A DNA stretch of 64,000 nt from an uncultured Sulfitobacter sp. (GCF_947502895.1 NZ_CANNBM010000008.1:1-64000), one strand, 5' to 3'; positions 1 through 8,798 are shown, counted from the stretch's first letter. Notes: generated by a model from the letters alone, not told the origin. Numbers and translations: made by a program.

Positions 1-94
1 TTTGTTATGCTCAAGATATCCGCCAAAGACCTAAGGGTGGCCGAGCCTGTCCCAGTGCGGCAATTGGCAAGAATGGGCTTTGGAATGAAGCGGT

Positions 95-462
95 TTAAAT
101 CGCGTTGACCGGCACCTTGAGCATCGGCTTGCCATATTCCGTCTTGGGTACATCGCCCGCGCGCAGATCCGCCGTCAGGCATTAAAAGCGTGTCACCAGC
201 GAACGCTGCATCACCTATCACATGCACCATGCAAGCAGGCGCATGTATGGCATAGGTAGTTATGCCACCAATCTGATAGGTCCCACCATCTTTGAATGGG
301 GTCCATCACGACATAGCTAATGGTGTCGGTTTGAGGATCGAAGAACGATTTGACCTCCCGATGAATGTGCATGTTTGTCGGATACTGGGTCGCTGGTGTC
401 TCCATTTTCAGGTCGCCACTGAAACTACTGCGGTCGTTTACGGGCGGCAGTGAAAGGGTCAC
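95..462 (-). pseudogene. Decayed MBL-fold hydrolase (persulfide dioxygenase/Blh type)
   Basis: Reading leftward from the ATG at 460-462, the first about 50 residues contain H-x-H-R-E-V-K-S-F-F-D and a D-T-I-S-Y-V-V stretch, the usual N-terminus of Blh/ETHE1-like metallo-hydrolases. The frame then breaks. In another frame the DNA encodes T-Y-Q-I-G-G followed by a V-I-G-D-A-x-F-A-G-D-T-L-L-M-P-D segment, which is the family's central strand, and then a C-terminus ending P-V-N-A-I and TAA at 95-97. The zinc-ligand HxHxDH block and large internal parts are missing, so this is a multiply deleted, frameshifted remnant. The family oxidises persulfides in sulfide detoxification. The assignment rests on motif resemblance only. 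Confidence 0.6.
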
Positions 463-504
463 ATTGTCCAGTCGAGGAAGATCAATGTCGTTGAATGCCG
501 GACG

Positions 505-1338
505 CTAGTTCTTTGACTCAGGGAAAGTAATCTCTGTGACATCAGCAATGAAGAACGGAAAGTAGGCATCCGTTCCAAAGTGGTTGCCAGCCTCTATGTG
601 AGTGGGCAGGCGATACCCTTGAAAGTCCTGAAAGCGGGACAAATAGCCACCAAAAGGTTGCAAGCGGTACACCTTGTCGGGGTTCGCATTGCTCCACCGC
701 TGAAAGACAACTTTTGTTGGCTGACCATCTGACGCAACCGAAACGTCGACGCTTTGTACCATGCCGTTGTGCCGAACAGTAACACGGGCTGTATCGTGAT
801 CCACCTGCTCCCAAGAAACGTCTCGCGAGGGCAAGACCGCCGCAGGTGTCCAGAAAACCGCCTCAGCCACCATGCGTCCAAATGCAGAACGGGCATGATC
901 TGCATCGCCTCCTGCATGTGCAACAGGCAGTAATCCACCCATCCAGAACCGTGTCCACTTAAGACCGTCCGATCCAGATAATCTCAGATGTCCCGACCGC
1001 GTGCGCATTCTCCAGATAAACCCTGTCGGTGCTGCCAGAACCTGAGAAGCCTGCATGGTCATATAGTTTGGGCTTTCCTTGTCACCAAGGCTGAACTGGC
1101 CCTTCATCTCTATCGCGGCGACAGGTAAAAGAGGTGTGCCTTCAGCAATTGAAAAGCGAAAGAAGCGGGCCGCTGGTTCAGGGAGGTCGGCAATCATCGC
1201 GTGTTGAAACACAGACGGGTTGGAAGGCTGCACCGCGTGCAGCCAGATTACTTCGGCCCGGTCGGCCATCTGATCAAAGATGCGCCACCCCACAAGCCCC
1301 AAAAGGATCCAAACGATTCCAACCACCATTAAGCGCAT
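505..1338 (-). CDS. DUF6544 family membrane-anchored protein
   Basis: The protein has 277 residues. An N-terminal hydrophobic segment (about residues 4-20) acts as a membrane anchor or signal. The rest is a soluble domain rich in aromatic residues, with P-E-P-A-A-R-F-F-R-F near residue 55 and a Y-R-L-P-T-H-I-E-A-G-N-H-F-G-T stretch near the C-terminus. These are hallmarks of the DUF6544 family, whose function is unknown. The ATG at 1336-1338 is preceded at proper distance by AAAGG. A small proline-rich gene lies 51 bp upstream on the same strand and may be co-transcribed. Family assignment is from remembered sequence features; no reaction can be proposed. Confidence 0.6.
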   Translation of the reverse strand: MRLMVVGIVWILLGLVGWRIFDQMADRAEVIWLHAVQPSNPSVFQHAMIADLPEPAARFFRFSIAEGTPLLPVAAIEMKGQFSLGDKESPNYMTMQASQVLAAPTGFIWRMRTRSGHLRLSGSDGLKWTRFWMGGLLPVAHAGGDADHARSAFGRMVAEAVFWTPAAVLPSRDVSWEQVDHDTARVTVRHNGMVQSVDVSVASDGQPTKVVFQRWSNANPDKVYRLQPFGGYLSRFQDFQGYRLPTHIEAGNHFGTDAYFPFFIADVTEITFPESKN

Positions 1339-1389
1339 GATAAAACCTTTCAGGCAGCCAGAACGGATCAGAGTCAGAAGCGACGGATG

Positions 1390-1599
1390 CTAAACAGGGA
1401 AATTGCCCTCATCAAAGGGATCAAACTCAGGATTCTCCTTAGGGTTTTGCCCATCCGGAACCTCAACTGGCGCAGGTTCTTGCAAGGGATCACTTGGTTG
1501 AGGTGCCTCAACTGGAGGTGGGTTAGCGGCGGGATCAACCGGCGTCGGCTCTTCTTGTGGCGGTTGGTCTGACGGGTTTGGTGTATCTGCAACTGACAT
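1390..1599 (-). CDS. Small proline/acid-rich protein
   Basis: This 69-residue protein consists almost entirely of Pro, Glu, Asp, Gln and Ala, including P-P-Q-E-E-P-T-P-V-D-P. It ends with the acidic tail D-P-F-D-E-G-N-F-P-V. There is no signal peptide or membrane segment, and low complexity suggests a disordered protein. An upstream in-frame ATG exists, but the start at 1597-1599 has AAGGGA six bases before it and is preferred. An FNR-type palindrome lies 57 bp upstream, suggesting induction at low oxygen. No family was recognised. Confidence 0.5.
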   Translation of the reverse strand: MSVADTPNPSDQPPQEEPTPVDPAANPPPVEAPQPSDPLQEPAPVEVPDGQNPKENPEFDPFDEGNFPV

Positions 1600-1655
1600 A
1601 GTCGTATCCCTTGGATGCTCTCGGATCACCCTAACTTGAACTGGACCTGCCCTGA

Positions 1656-1669
1656 TTGATCCGCATCAA
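1656..1669. promoter_or_regulatory. FNR-type box
   Basis: TTGA-TCCGCA-TCAA is a perfect TTGA-N6-TCAA palindrome. Its centre is about 41 bp from a predicted leftward start near 1621, which has a weak TAGGGT -10. It therefore probably drives the proline-rich small gene and possibly DUF6544. It is the only such box in the left half of the window. Confidence 0.6.
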
Positions 1670-1852
1670 TTGCAGTGGCAACAGGATGCCGTCGTGGTCA
1701 TCAGCGGACGTCACTTGGGTTGTGTGAAGGTGGCAGTACCGAAGTGATCGTCTGCTGCGTCTCACCTGCTGACCTCGCCAATCTCACGCCCAGCACATGG
1801 CTGAACGCGGTGTGTAATACCGGCCCAAATAAGCTCTGGTAATGATCTTCTT

Positions 1853-1881
1853 CCATAGGTATTATAAAGTGATACCTATGG
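1853..1881. promoter_or_regulatory. Operator palindrome of the toxin-antitoxin operon
   Basis: CCATAGGTAT and its exact reverse complement ATACCTATGG are separated by nine AT-rich bases. The right arm ends 9 bp before the antitoxin ATG. Position and symmetry fit the autoregulatory site bound by ribbon-helix-helix antitoxins. Confidence 0.7.
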
Positions 1882-1890
1882 AGAAAAACC

Positions 1891-2169
1891 ATGCCAATAC
1901 CCGTTGCAGTCAAACTGGACGACGACGTCCACAGCCGCGTGAAAGTCCTTGCCGAAGCGCGGGACAGATCCCCGCATTGGATGATGCGCGAGGCGATTGC
2001 CCAATACGTCGAGCGCGAGGAAAAGCGCGAAGCGCTCCGTCAGGACGGTATTCGCGCCTGGAACACCTATCAGGAAACTGGGCTGCACGTGACACATGCC
2101 GAGGCAGATGCTTGGCTGGCGCAGCTTGCCGCTGGTGACGATCAGGAGCCGCCTGAGTGCCACGTCTAA
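1891..2169 (+). CDS. ParD/CopG-type antitoxin (ribbon-helix-helix)
   Basis: The 92-residue antitoxin begins with a ribbon-helix-helix DNA-binding unit. Residues 3-12 form the strand (P-V-A-V-K-L-D-D-D-V), followed by a helix and the R-S-P-H-W-M-M-R-E-A-I turn-helix typical of CopG/ParD proteins. The charged C-terminal half should wrap the toxin. It overlaps the downstream toxin gene by 13 bp, so the two are translationally coupled. The palindrome at 1853-1881 is the likely site of autoregulation. Such pairs commonly stabilise plasmids, which fits the replicon genes at 10-14 kb. Confidence 0.8.
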   Translation: MPIPVAVKLDDDVHSRVKVLAEARDRSPHWMMREAIAQYVEREEKREALRQDGIRAWNTYQETGLHVTHAEADAWLAQLAAGDDQEPPECHV

Positions 2170-2456
2170 TCTGGTCGCCCGAGGCGCTGGCCGATGTGCA
2201 GCGCCTTTACCGGTTCCTCGTCGATAAGAATCCCGATGCGGCCAGACGTGCGGCAAGTGCGATCCGTGACGGGATGCAAATTATTGCAGACCACCCTGAT
2301 GCTGGCCGTCCCGTCGATGATATGGACCCAGAGTTTCGGGAGTGGCCCATCAGCTTTGGCGCCAGCGGGTATGTCGCACTCTACCATTTGCAACAAGACG
2401 TGGCTTTGGTCGTGGCGGTGAGGCATCAGAAAGAGGTTGGCCATCAGCCTTTATAG
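2157..2456 (+). CDS. RelE/ParE-superfamily toxin
   Basis: The 99-residue protein has the ParE-like order W-S-P-E-A-L-A-D-V-Q-R-L-Y-R-F-L near the N-terminus, then an A-A-R-R-A-A helix. An I-A-D-H-P-D-A-G-R-P loop and a C-terminal V-A-V-R-H-Q-K-E strand follow. ParE toxins poison DNA gyrase and RelE toxins cleave ribosome-bound mRNA. The sequence resembles ParE-type proteins more, but the target cannot be proved. It starts inside the antitoxin gene and ends at a TAG; length is normal for an active toxin. Confidence 0.8.
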   Translation: MPRLIWSPEALADVQRLYRFLVDKNPDAARRAASAIRDGMQIIADHPDAGRPVDDMDPEFREWPISFGASGYVALYHLQQDVALVVAVRHQKEVGHQPL

Positions 2457-2967
2457 GCCCTTGCCAAAACGGCACTTCTGTCAGTGGGGCATAATTGCTA
2501 ATATCATGTCAGGATTTGTCTAATTATAAATACTTTCAATTAGTTAAAGTATATATGCTGACCAACGCAAAGGGTATTGCAGGCTGTAAGTCCGCGGACC
2601 AAAATCTTGGACGCTGGCGATGCTCTATGGAGTGAGCTGAAGAGCGAAAACCCTGCAATCAGTAAATGCATGCGAGCTTACTCGGATGTTGAATTGATGG
2701 GTTCAACTTATGACACGCATTTCCCAAATCGCAGGGATGGGTTACGTGAAACGCAGGTCATGGGCGGTTCCATTCTGTGATCTCACTATATGGCTAAAAG
2801 GTCCATTTCATTCATAGGAACGTAGTCTTGGATTTTGACTTGTCGGAGCATGCCCTACCCTATCGTCTCGATCTTCCCTCGTCAGACTACGCGCCTTTTT
2901 CCCTATTTGCCGCCGCCGCTTTCACCCATAGCTTTGAATTGGTATCGGCTTCTATGTGGGACACGAG
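2457..2967. other. Region without a supported gene
   Basis: About 510 bp, noticeably AT-rich around 2500-2570. A 47-codon TTG frame with an AGGA ribosome site (2828-2971) is present, but it overlaps the end of the AI-2E-family gene and matches nothing recognised. No repeat, tRNA or clear terminator was seen. Confidence 0.4.
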
Positions 2968-4032
2968 TTAGCTTTCTCGTTCGGTCGCGGTTCGCGGACC
3001 AAGGAAATTGCCCAGAACACCCAACCCAGGCACATTGTTACAGATCACATTAAGCAGCAGCAGGAAAGGTACGGCCATCAGCGCGCCAGGCACACTCCAC
3101 ATCCAGCCCCAGATAATTACGGTCAAGAATACTGCAACTATGTTCATCTCCAGCCGCTTTCCAAGAACGCTTGGCGTCACGAATTGACCTTCGATGGATG
3201 TCAAAACCAGATAGATTCCCGCTGGGAGAAGTCCGGCTCCAAGCGTATCGAAGCTCAGAATACCAAAGGCTGCAACCATTACCGCACCCAGAACAGCTCC
3301 TACAAACGGCAAGAAGTTGAGCACGAACGCGAGTGTCCCCCAAAGGACAGGATTAGGTAGCCCGACAATAAACATGGCGACGGTAATGCTCAATCCGAGG
3401 CCCCCGTTAATGATAGTTATGGTCAAGAAGTAGCGCGAGATTTGCTTTTCAATATCGCGGGCGGTTTGAACGGCGCGGCGTTTATCAGAGAAGTTCGGGA
3501 AGGCTTCCAATAGTTTTACGTAAAACAGGTCGCCAGAGGCCAAGATAAACATGGCCAAGATCAACCCAACAAGCGTGAGACCTGCAAAGTTTGCGACACT
3601 GCCAGCCGCGAATGCCAAAAGGCCAGGCTGTTCTATGGCGACAACGGGTGTGCTATCAACGCCCGCCGCAAACTCTTGAACTTGCTCGCTGGTATTTTTA
3701 GCGTCTTCGACTGCCGCTATCAGGCCGCGCAACTTCTGGCGCAGCTCATCACCCATTGCAGGCGCATCCGATAAAATCTCGGTTATTGGCCCACTCAGAA
3801 GGTAAGAGCCGAATGCGAGGGCAAGGACCGCCCCAAAAATCAAAACCATAGCCGAAAGCGGCTCTGGGACTCCAAGGCGTGACAACCACCTGACAACCGG
3901 ACTGAGTGTGAGTGCTACGATAAATCCGATAACGATAGGCAAGAACATGTCTCGCGCAAAATAAACTGCTGCAAAAGCCATGATAACCGAGATGAAAATC
4001 AACAGATTTTTGATCTTTTTAGCATCGTCCAT
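2968..4032 (-). CDS. AI-2E family (PerM/YdiK-like) membrane permease
   Basis: The 354-residue protein starts with two membrane helices (residues about 8-45, with I-V-I-G-F-I-V-A-L-T-L-S-P-V-V). A helix near 62-82 and a soluble loop of about 70 residues follow, then at least four C-terminal helices. The segment P-N-P-V-L-W-G-T-L-A-F-V-L-N-F-L-P-F-V-G is diagnostic for the AI-2E/UPF0118 family. Members are proposed exporters of small molecules or Na+(Li+)/H+ antiporters; the substrate cannot be deduced here. Length is normal and the gene stands alone. Confidence 0.85.
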   Translation of the reverse strand: MDDAKKIKNLLIFISVIMAFAAVYFARDMFLPIVIGFIVALTLSPVVRWLSRLGVPEPLSAMVLIFGAVLALAFGSYLLSGPITEILSDAPAMGDELRQKLRGLIAAVEDAKNTSEQVQEFAAGVDSTPVVAIEQPGLLAFAAGSVANFAGLTLVGLILAMFILASGDLFYVKLLEAFPNFSDKRRAVQTARDIEKQISRYFLTITIINGGLGLSITVAMFIVGLPNPVLWGTLAFVLNFLPFVGAVLGAVMVAAFGILSFDTLGAGLLPAGIYLVLTSIEGQFVTPSVLGKRLEMNIVAVFLTVIIWGWMWSVPGALMAVPFLLLLNVICNNVPGLGVLGNFLGPRTATERES

Positions 4033-4575
4033 ATCGTATCGCTCCTAAAGTAGCAGTGTCGTTTGGAGGCATTTCCCAGATAGTAGAGACTGTCGCCATA
4101 AAAAGCCCTGACGGGCCGCCGCTACACAGCTAACCCGCGACACGGATATTAGTTGCATGGCTTTAAGCGTCTTAGGTAACGGGATCGAACGTCAATCAGG
4201 CGCGTTCAACGCAAAACCTGATTTTCTGTAAAGAATATAAAGGCCATTCTTCATACACTGCACGGTGCGGGCGACACCACCGGTCTTTGTCTCTGCGAAG
4301 CGACAGCACGAAACAGGCCATCCCGCTGTGACATTTGCGCCGTTTGACCCCAAACGGGCTGCTTACCGTACATCACCATCACCCGATCATGTCGTGAGGG
4401 GCAACCACATACGATGTCGAAAAATCAGCGCAAATAATGACGGCACTTCTCTCCCGATGCGCGGCAAAGTCGAACCCGACAACCGACCACCGGTGTGAAG
4501 GTGTCGCACCCTGCACGCGGGAACTTCGCCAGACATGCGGTGTTGAATGGGTAACAGAACTCTGGAAGGACGCCC
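4033..4575. other. Intergenic region, nothing recognised
   Basis: About 540 bp separate the divergent AI-2E permease and dehydrogenase genes. Both genes' promoters must lie here, but no clear operator, repeat or RNA gene was identified. Short open frames in it show no family resemblance. Confidence 0.4.
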
Positions 4576-5952
4576 ATGACCGAGATCACAACAACCAACC
4601 CCGCTACCGACGAAAAAATCACCAGCTATGATGTGATGAGCCGCGACACCGCTTTCGCGAAAGTTGACGCAGCCCATGCCGCGTTCTTGAACTGGCGGGA
4701 GAAATCTCACGCAGAACGCGCGCCCGTCCTGCGCGATATTGCCGCCGCTCTGCGCGATGCTTCCGACGATCTCTCCACACTAATGACACGCGAAATGGGC
4801 AAGCTGTTCCGCGATGGTAAAACCGAGGTCGAGTTGTGCGCGCAGCTCTTTGAATATGCCGCCGATCACGGACCGGATGTACTGGCCGATGAGGAGCGCA
4901 CGCACAGCGGTGGAAAGAAAAAAGGCATCGTCGCCCATTGCCCGATTGGCGTTATTTATAGCATCCAGCCGTGGAACTTTCCGCTGTATCAGCCCGTCCG
5001 CGTGCTGGCCGCGAACTTGATGGCAGGCAATTCCGTCATCCTCAAACACGCCGAGATCTGCACAGGCAGTGGCCTGAAGCTCAAGGAAATCTGTGATGCT
5101 GCGGGGCTGCCCGAAGGTCTGTTCGACGTGCTGATTATTGATCATGACACGTCCGACGAGGTGATCGAGCATAAAAACGTGCGTGGCGTCACCATGACGG
5201 GCAGTGATGGTGCTGGCCGTATTATCGGTCAGGAGGCCACCAAAAACCTCAAGAAAACCGTGCTGGAACTGGGATCAAACGACGCCTACCTAGTGCTGGA
5301 AGACGCCGATGTGGAGCTGGCCGTGAAAACCTGCGTGCAGGGGCGTATCTACAATAACGGCCAGACCTGCGTGTCAGCAAAACGCTTTGTGGTGACAGAT
5401 GCGGTTTATGACGACTTCGTCACCGCCTTTGTCGAGCAAATGAAAAACATCAAAATGGGTGATCCGATGGATGAGGACACCCAGCTTGGCCCACTCTCCA
5501 GTAAAAACCAGTTCGAGACGATTTGTACTCAGGTCAAGGAAAGCATCGACCACGGAGCGAAGTTGCTTTGCGGAGGTGATCCCGACAATCGCACGGGGCA
5601 ATATTACCCCGCGACTGTTTTGGGCAACTGCCAGCCGGGATCGCCCGCCTATGACGATGAATTGTTTGGCCCGGTCGCGTCCATCATCCGCGCCAAAGAT
5701 GACGAGGATGCAATGCGCATCGCCAATGACAGCCGCTATGGTCTGGGCGGTGGCATCTTCTGCAAGGATGAAGAGCGCGCCGTCAAACTGGCCCGCAACC
5801 ACTTTGACACGGGCATGATCCGCATCAACTCCTTCGGTGCAGCAGACCCGAATATGCCTTTCGGCGGGGTCAAGGATTCTGGCTTTGGCCGTGAGCACGG
5901 CGGCTTTGGCATGCGCGAATTCACCAACGCCAAGGCGATTTATCTACCCTGA
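4576..5952 (+). CDS. NAD(P)-dependent succinate-semialdehyde dehydrogenase-type ALDH
   Basis: This 458-residue aldehyde dehydrogenase has the nucleotide-binding I-Q-P-W-N-F-P segment near residue 132. The catalytic base is Glu231 in L-E-L-G-S-N-D and the nucleophile is Cys265 in N-N-G-Q-T-C. Near the C-terminus is P-F-G-G-V-K-D-S-G-F-G-R-E. The length and the G-S-N-D wording fit the short Sad/YneI branch, which oxidises succinate semialdehyde to succinate in the cytosol. Other aldehydes are possible. The ATG follows GGAAGG at good spacing. A flavin-fold protein gene begins 46 bp downstream, probably in the same operon. Confidence 0.85.
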   Translation: MTEITTTNPATDEKITSYDVMSRDTAFAKVDAAHAAFLNWREKSHAERAPVLRDIAAALRDASDDLSTLMTREMGKLFRDGKTEVELCAQLFEYAADHGPDVLADEERTHSGGKKKGIVAHCPIGVIYSIQPWNFPLYQPVRVLAANLMAGNSVILKHAEICTGSGLKLKEICDAAGLPEGLFDVLIIDHDTSDEVIEHKNVRGVTMTGSDGAGRIIGQEATKNLKKTVLELGSNDAYLVLEDADVELAVKTCVQGRIYNNGQTCVSAKRFVVTDAVYDDFVTAFVEQMKNIKMGDPMDEDTQLGPLSSKNQFETICTQVKESIDHGAKLLCGGDPDNRTGQYYPATVLGNCQPGSPAYDDELFGPVASIIRAKDDEDAMRIANDSRYGLGGGIFCKDEERAVKLARNHFDTGMIRINSFGAADPNMPFGGVKDSGFGREHGGFGMREFTNAKAIYLP

Positions 5953-5998
5953 AAGGGCCAAAGCCCCCCGTACCCAAATTAAACAAAGAGAGAATTCA

Positions 5999-6478
5999 AT
6001 GTCTGATACCCACACCCGTTTCTGGGAAATCCTGAGTGATATGCAGGTCTGCATGGTAACAACCGAAGACGCAGGCCTGTTGCGTGGTCGCCCAATGGCG
6101 CCCTTTATCGATACCAATACCCGCACGATCCATTTCGTAACCGACAGCGAGAGCGCGAAAATCTATGAGATGAACAAAGACGCCGACATCGCTCTTGGGT
6201 TCGCCGACACGTCGAAAATGGTGTTCGCTTCCGTCTCTGGCAAAGGCATCATCAGCCGCGATCGCGATCTGATCCGCAAACTCTGGGGGCCATATTGCGA
6301 TGTCTTTTTTGACGGCGGTGCCGAGAACGCCGATGTCGCTGTGATCCGCGTTGCACCAACGCAGGCGGAGTATTGGGACAACGACAAGGGCAAGGTCGCA
6401 ATGGCCGCAGAAATGACGCGGGCCTATTTCACCGACGGCGGCCCCGACCTTGGCGAAAACGCAAAGCTCGATCTGTAG
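5999..6478 (+). CDS. General stress protein, pyridoxamine-phosphate-oxidase fold
   Basis: This 159-residue protein opens with F-W-E-I-L-S-D-M-Q-V-C-M-V-T-T. An R-G-R-P-M-A-P-F segment and I-H-F-V-T-D-S-E-S-A-K follow, the layout of FMN-binding split-barrel stress proteins (GSP26/YdaG type). It ends with the typical Y-W-D-N-D-K-G-K-V region. Such proteins bind flavins, but no defined reaction is established. A much longer upstream frame exists, but the ATG at 5999 has an AAAGAGAG ribosome site and fits the family start. Confidence 0.85.
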   Translation: MSDTHTRFWEILSDMQVCMVTTEDAGLLRGRPMAPFIDTNTRTIHFVTDSESAKIYEMNKDADIALGFADTSKMVFASVSGKGIISRDRDLIRKLWGPYCDVFFDGGAENADVAVIRVAPTQAEYWDNDKGKVAMAAEMTRAYFTDGGPDLGENAKLDL

Positions 6479-6544
6479 CACGCCCCGACACTACCTGCGC
6501 GGCCAGTTTCGCACATGCGGGACTGGTCGTTTGCATTGGGTTGC

Positions 6545-6569
6545 GGAACCAAGTGCCCGATACCGTGTT
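6545..6569 (+). promoter_or_regulatory. Near-consensus EcfG-type promoter
   Basis: GGAAC, 16 bases, then TGTT (consensus -10 is CGTT). It lies 38 bp before the TTG start of the MATE gene. One mismatch makes it only suggestive. Confidence 0.35.
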
Positions 6570-6606
6570 AACTTCTGGTCGCCCCCCTTCCCGTTAGGAA
6601 TATAGT

Positions 6607-7983
6607 TTGCCCGATAACAAAACCCGTGACCTGACCGAAGGGCCAATCTGGAAAGCGCTGACCGCCATGTCCGCGCCGATGAGTTTCGGTATCTTTTCTG
6701 TAATCGCTGTGGGGTTGGCGGACGCCTATTTTCTGGGACAGGTCAGCGGCGCCGCGCTGGCGGCAGTAGGGTTCATCTATCCTGTGATTACCGCCCTCAC
6801 CTCCCTGTCAATCGGTCTGAGCGCGGGGGCAAACGCCGCACTCTCGCAGCGGATCGGCGCGAAAAAGAGTGACGACGATATCCAGCGGCTTGGCCTGCAT
6901 GCGATCGGTCTGGGCCTGTCACTCTCACTTATATTCGGCGCGGTGATCTGGCTGGTTTATCCCTATATGTTCGCTGCCATAGGCGCTGACGGCGATGTCG
7001 CCAAAGAGATCGCAGCCTATATGCCGCTGTGGGCGCTGTCGTTCCCGTTTCTTGTCACGATGATGATAACGAATTCGATTTTCCGTGCCCATGGTGACGG
7101 TGCAACCTCTGCAGCGATCATGATTGTCGCGGCACTGTTCGGTATCGCGCTCAATCCCGTGTTTATCTTTGGCTGGGGCCCCTTCCCCGAGATGTCGACA
7201 GCCGGTGCAGCCGTCTCGACCCTCGTGGGGCGGGTGATTGCCATGGCACTGGCGCTGTGGATTGCGTGGCGACGCGGGTTGTTGGGGGTGTGCGGCAACA
7301 TGCTGGATAACGCAGTTGGCAGCGCCAAGCGTATTCTTAACGTAGGCCTCCCCGCCTCTCTTTCCAACGCGATCAATCCTGCGGGCATGGCGCTGGTGAC
7401 AGCTGCGGTTGCAACGGTGGGCGATGATGCCGTGGCAGGCTTTGGCGCGGCGGGGCGGGTTCAATCTATTTTGTTAGTGCCACTTATGGCGGTTTCTGCT
7501 GGGATCGGTCCCGTTGTGGGCCAGAACTGGGGCGCGGAACGCCAAGACCGCGCGCAATCTGCAACAGCTTGGGCCTTCGGGTTCAGCCTCGCGTATGGCG
7601 CGCTTGTCGGCGTTGTCTTGCTTTTGCTTGCCGGGCCCATCGCGGGGCTGCTGGCCTCTGGGGAAAGTGACCAGAAGTTTGCCGCCGATTATCTGCGCAT
7701 CGTGGGTCTGAGCATGTTCGGCTATGGCATCACCGTGATTGCCAATGCCGCGATGAATGCGCGCGACAAGGCGGTCTGGTCTATGTCTCTCAGCCTCGGG
7801 CGGATCTTTGCGATCTATCTGCCACTGGCGTGGATCGGCGTGAGCATCTTTGGATATATGGGCATCGTCTTTGCCGCCGCTTTCGCTAACATTGCTGGGG
7901 CTGCTGCCGCTCTCTTTGCCACACGCAAGACTGACCTCTTTTGCTTTGGCATTTCCAGCGCGAAAAAGGCAGTCACATCCTGA
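6607..7983 (+). CDS. MATE family multidrug/metabolite exporter
   Basis: This 458-residue protein has about twelve hydrophobic helices in two repeated halves. The first half shows M-S-F-G-I-F-S-V-I-A-V-G-L-A-D-A-Y-F-L-G and the matching second-half repeat begins near residue 235. MATE proteins export drugs or metabolites across the inner membrane in exchange for Na+ or H+. The TTG start is chosen because AGGA sits seven bases before it and the next ATG would cut into the first helix. It converges with the ClpP-like gene, whose end lies 17 bp downstream. Confidence 0.9.
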   Translation: MPDNKTRDLTEGPIWKALTAMSAPMSFGIFSVIAVGLADAYFLGQVSGAALAAVGFIYPVITALTSLSIGLSAGANAALSQRIGAKKSDDDIQRLGLHAIGLGLSLSLIFGAVIWLVYPYMFAAIGADGDVAKEIAAYMPLWALSFPFLVTMMITNSIFRAHGDGATSAAIMIVAALFGIALNPVFIFGWGPFPEMSTAGAAVSTLVGRVIAMALALWIAWRRGLLGVCGNMLDNAVGSAKRILNVGLPASLSNAINPAGMALVTAAVATVGDDAVAGFGAAGRVQSILLVPLMAVSAGIGPVVGQNWGAERQDRAQSATAWAFGFSLAYGALVGVVLLLLAGPIAGLLASGESDQKFAADYLRIVGLSMFGYGITVIANAAMNARDKAVWSMSLSLGRIFAIYLPLAWIGVSIFGYMGIVFAAAFANIAGAAAALFATRKTDLFCFGISSAKKAVTS

Positions 7984-8000
7984 TCTATTGTAGCGGCGTG

Positions 8001-8798
8001 CTATGACGGCTCGTCTTGGGTTAAGACGAGCCTGTAATCACGCAACTGCGCGGGCAAAAACACATAGATTTCTTCAGGCGGTGTTACCAAAGCGTGTTGC
8101 ATCAACAGTGGGTCTATCCCCATTGCTTCAAGATACATCATCACCTCACCCTGTCCGCGCTGCACGTCCTCTACGGCCATAAATGCAGGTAAAACAGTGC
8201 TTTGTCCGAAATAGTGCTGATGCACGCCCACCTGCGCCTCGTCGCTCACAGCGCGATTGACGCCAGAGGCCAGCACATAAGGGCAAGCCGACAGGCAGAT
8301 ATCCCCTGCCCCTAAAAATGTATCCAGCGCGGCCTTGCGCAGATGCCGCCCGATGGCCAACGCATCGGCCACAGCCCCCCCCGGCGAGTTCAGCCGCACC
8401 GCCCCGAACGGCGCGGCCCCCGCTTCCTCCTCGGCGGCGAGATAATCTCTGAACCGCTTGGCATCCCCCTCCGTGATCCCGCCCGTCACCAAAAGGGTCT
8501 CCCCCTCGCGAACGAATGTCAGGCGGTCGGGCATGTCGCCTGTGCTGCGATATGGACGGTCGGGGTTGCCTTCACGCGCGGGGGCCAGCGGCATATCACG
8601 GGGGCGATAGCGGCGCGTCTGGTCACCGGGATTGACGGGGGTGTCAAAGGCCGGACTGTCAGAGCGGCCTCCGATGTAAGGCAACGCCCTGAGCAGATCG
8701 CCCCCCATCAATAACACAGCGATCAGCACCTGAAGCCCCAGCACCCAATAGATCACCCGGCGCACACTGAAGGACGGTGCGGAAAAGTCTCGCCTCAT
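8001..8798 (-). CDS. Membrane-anchored ClpP/SDH-fold putative protease (COG3904-like)
   Basis: This 265-residue protein has one N-terminal membrane helix (about 14-31), so the rest should lie in the periplasm. The enzyme-like domain carries V-R-L-N-S-P-G-G (residues 134-141) and an I-C-L-S-A-C-P-Y segment with Ser170. Histidines in V-H-Q-H-Y (192-196) follow. This is the ClpP/crotonase order of oxyanion loop, nucleophile and histidine seen in predicted periplasmic COG3904 proteins. Proteolysis is inferred, not shown. It overlaps the upstream membrane-protein gene by 4 bp (ATGA), implying coupled translation and a joint function. Confidence 0.7.
   Translation of the reverse strand: MRRDFSAPSFSVRRVIYWVLGLQVLIAVLLMGGDLLRALPYIGGRSDSPAFDTPVNPGDQTRRYRPRDMPLAPAREGNPDRPYRSTGDMPDRLTFVREGETLLVTGGITEGDAKRFRDYLAAEEEAGAAPFGAVRLNSPGGAVADALAIGRHLRKAALDTFLGAGDICLSACPYVLASGVNRAVSDEAQVGVHQHYFGQSTVLPAFMAVEDVQRGQGEVMMYLEAMGIDPLLMQHALVTPPEEIYVFLPAQLRDYRLVLTQDEPS
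8008..8032. terminator. Perfect hairpin between convergent genes
   Basis: A 10-bp perfect stem (GGCTCGTCTT / AAGACGAGCC) with a 5-base loop sits at the very end of the ClpP-like gene, just past the MATE stop. There is no T-run on either side, so termination is only likely. Confidence 0.4.

Noticed and set aside
2828..2971. A 47-codon TTG frame with AGGA before it
   Set aside because: It overlaps the end of the AI-2E-type gene, matches nothing, and could occur by chance.
4265..4710. Overlapping short frames upstream of the dehydrogenase
   Set aside because: Atypical composition, no ribosome sites; they look like chance frames in the promoter region.
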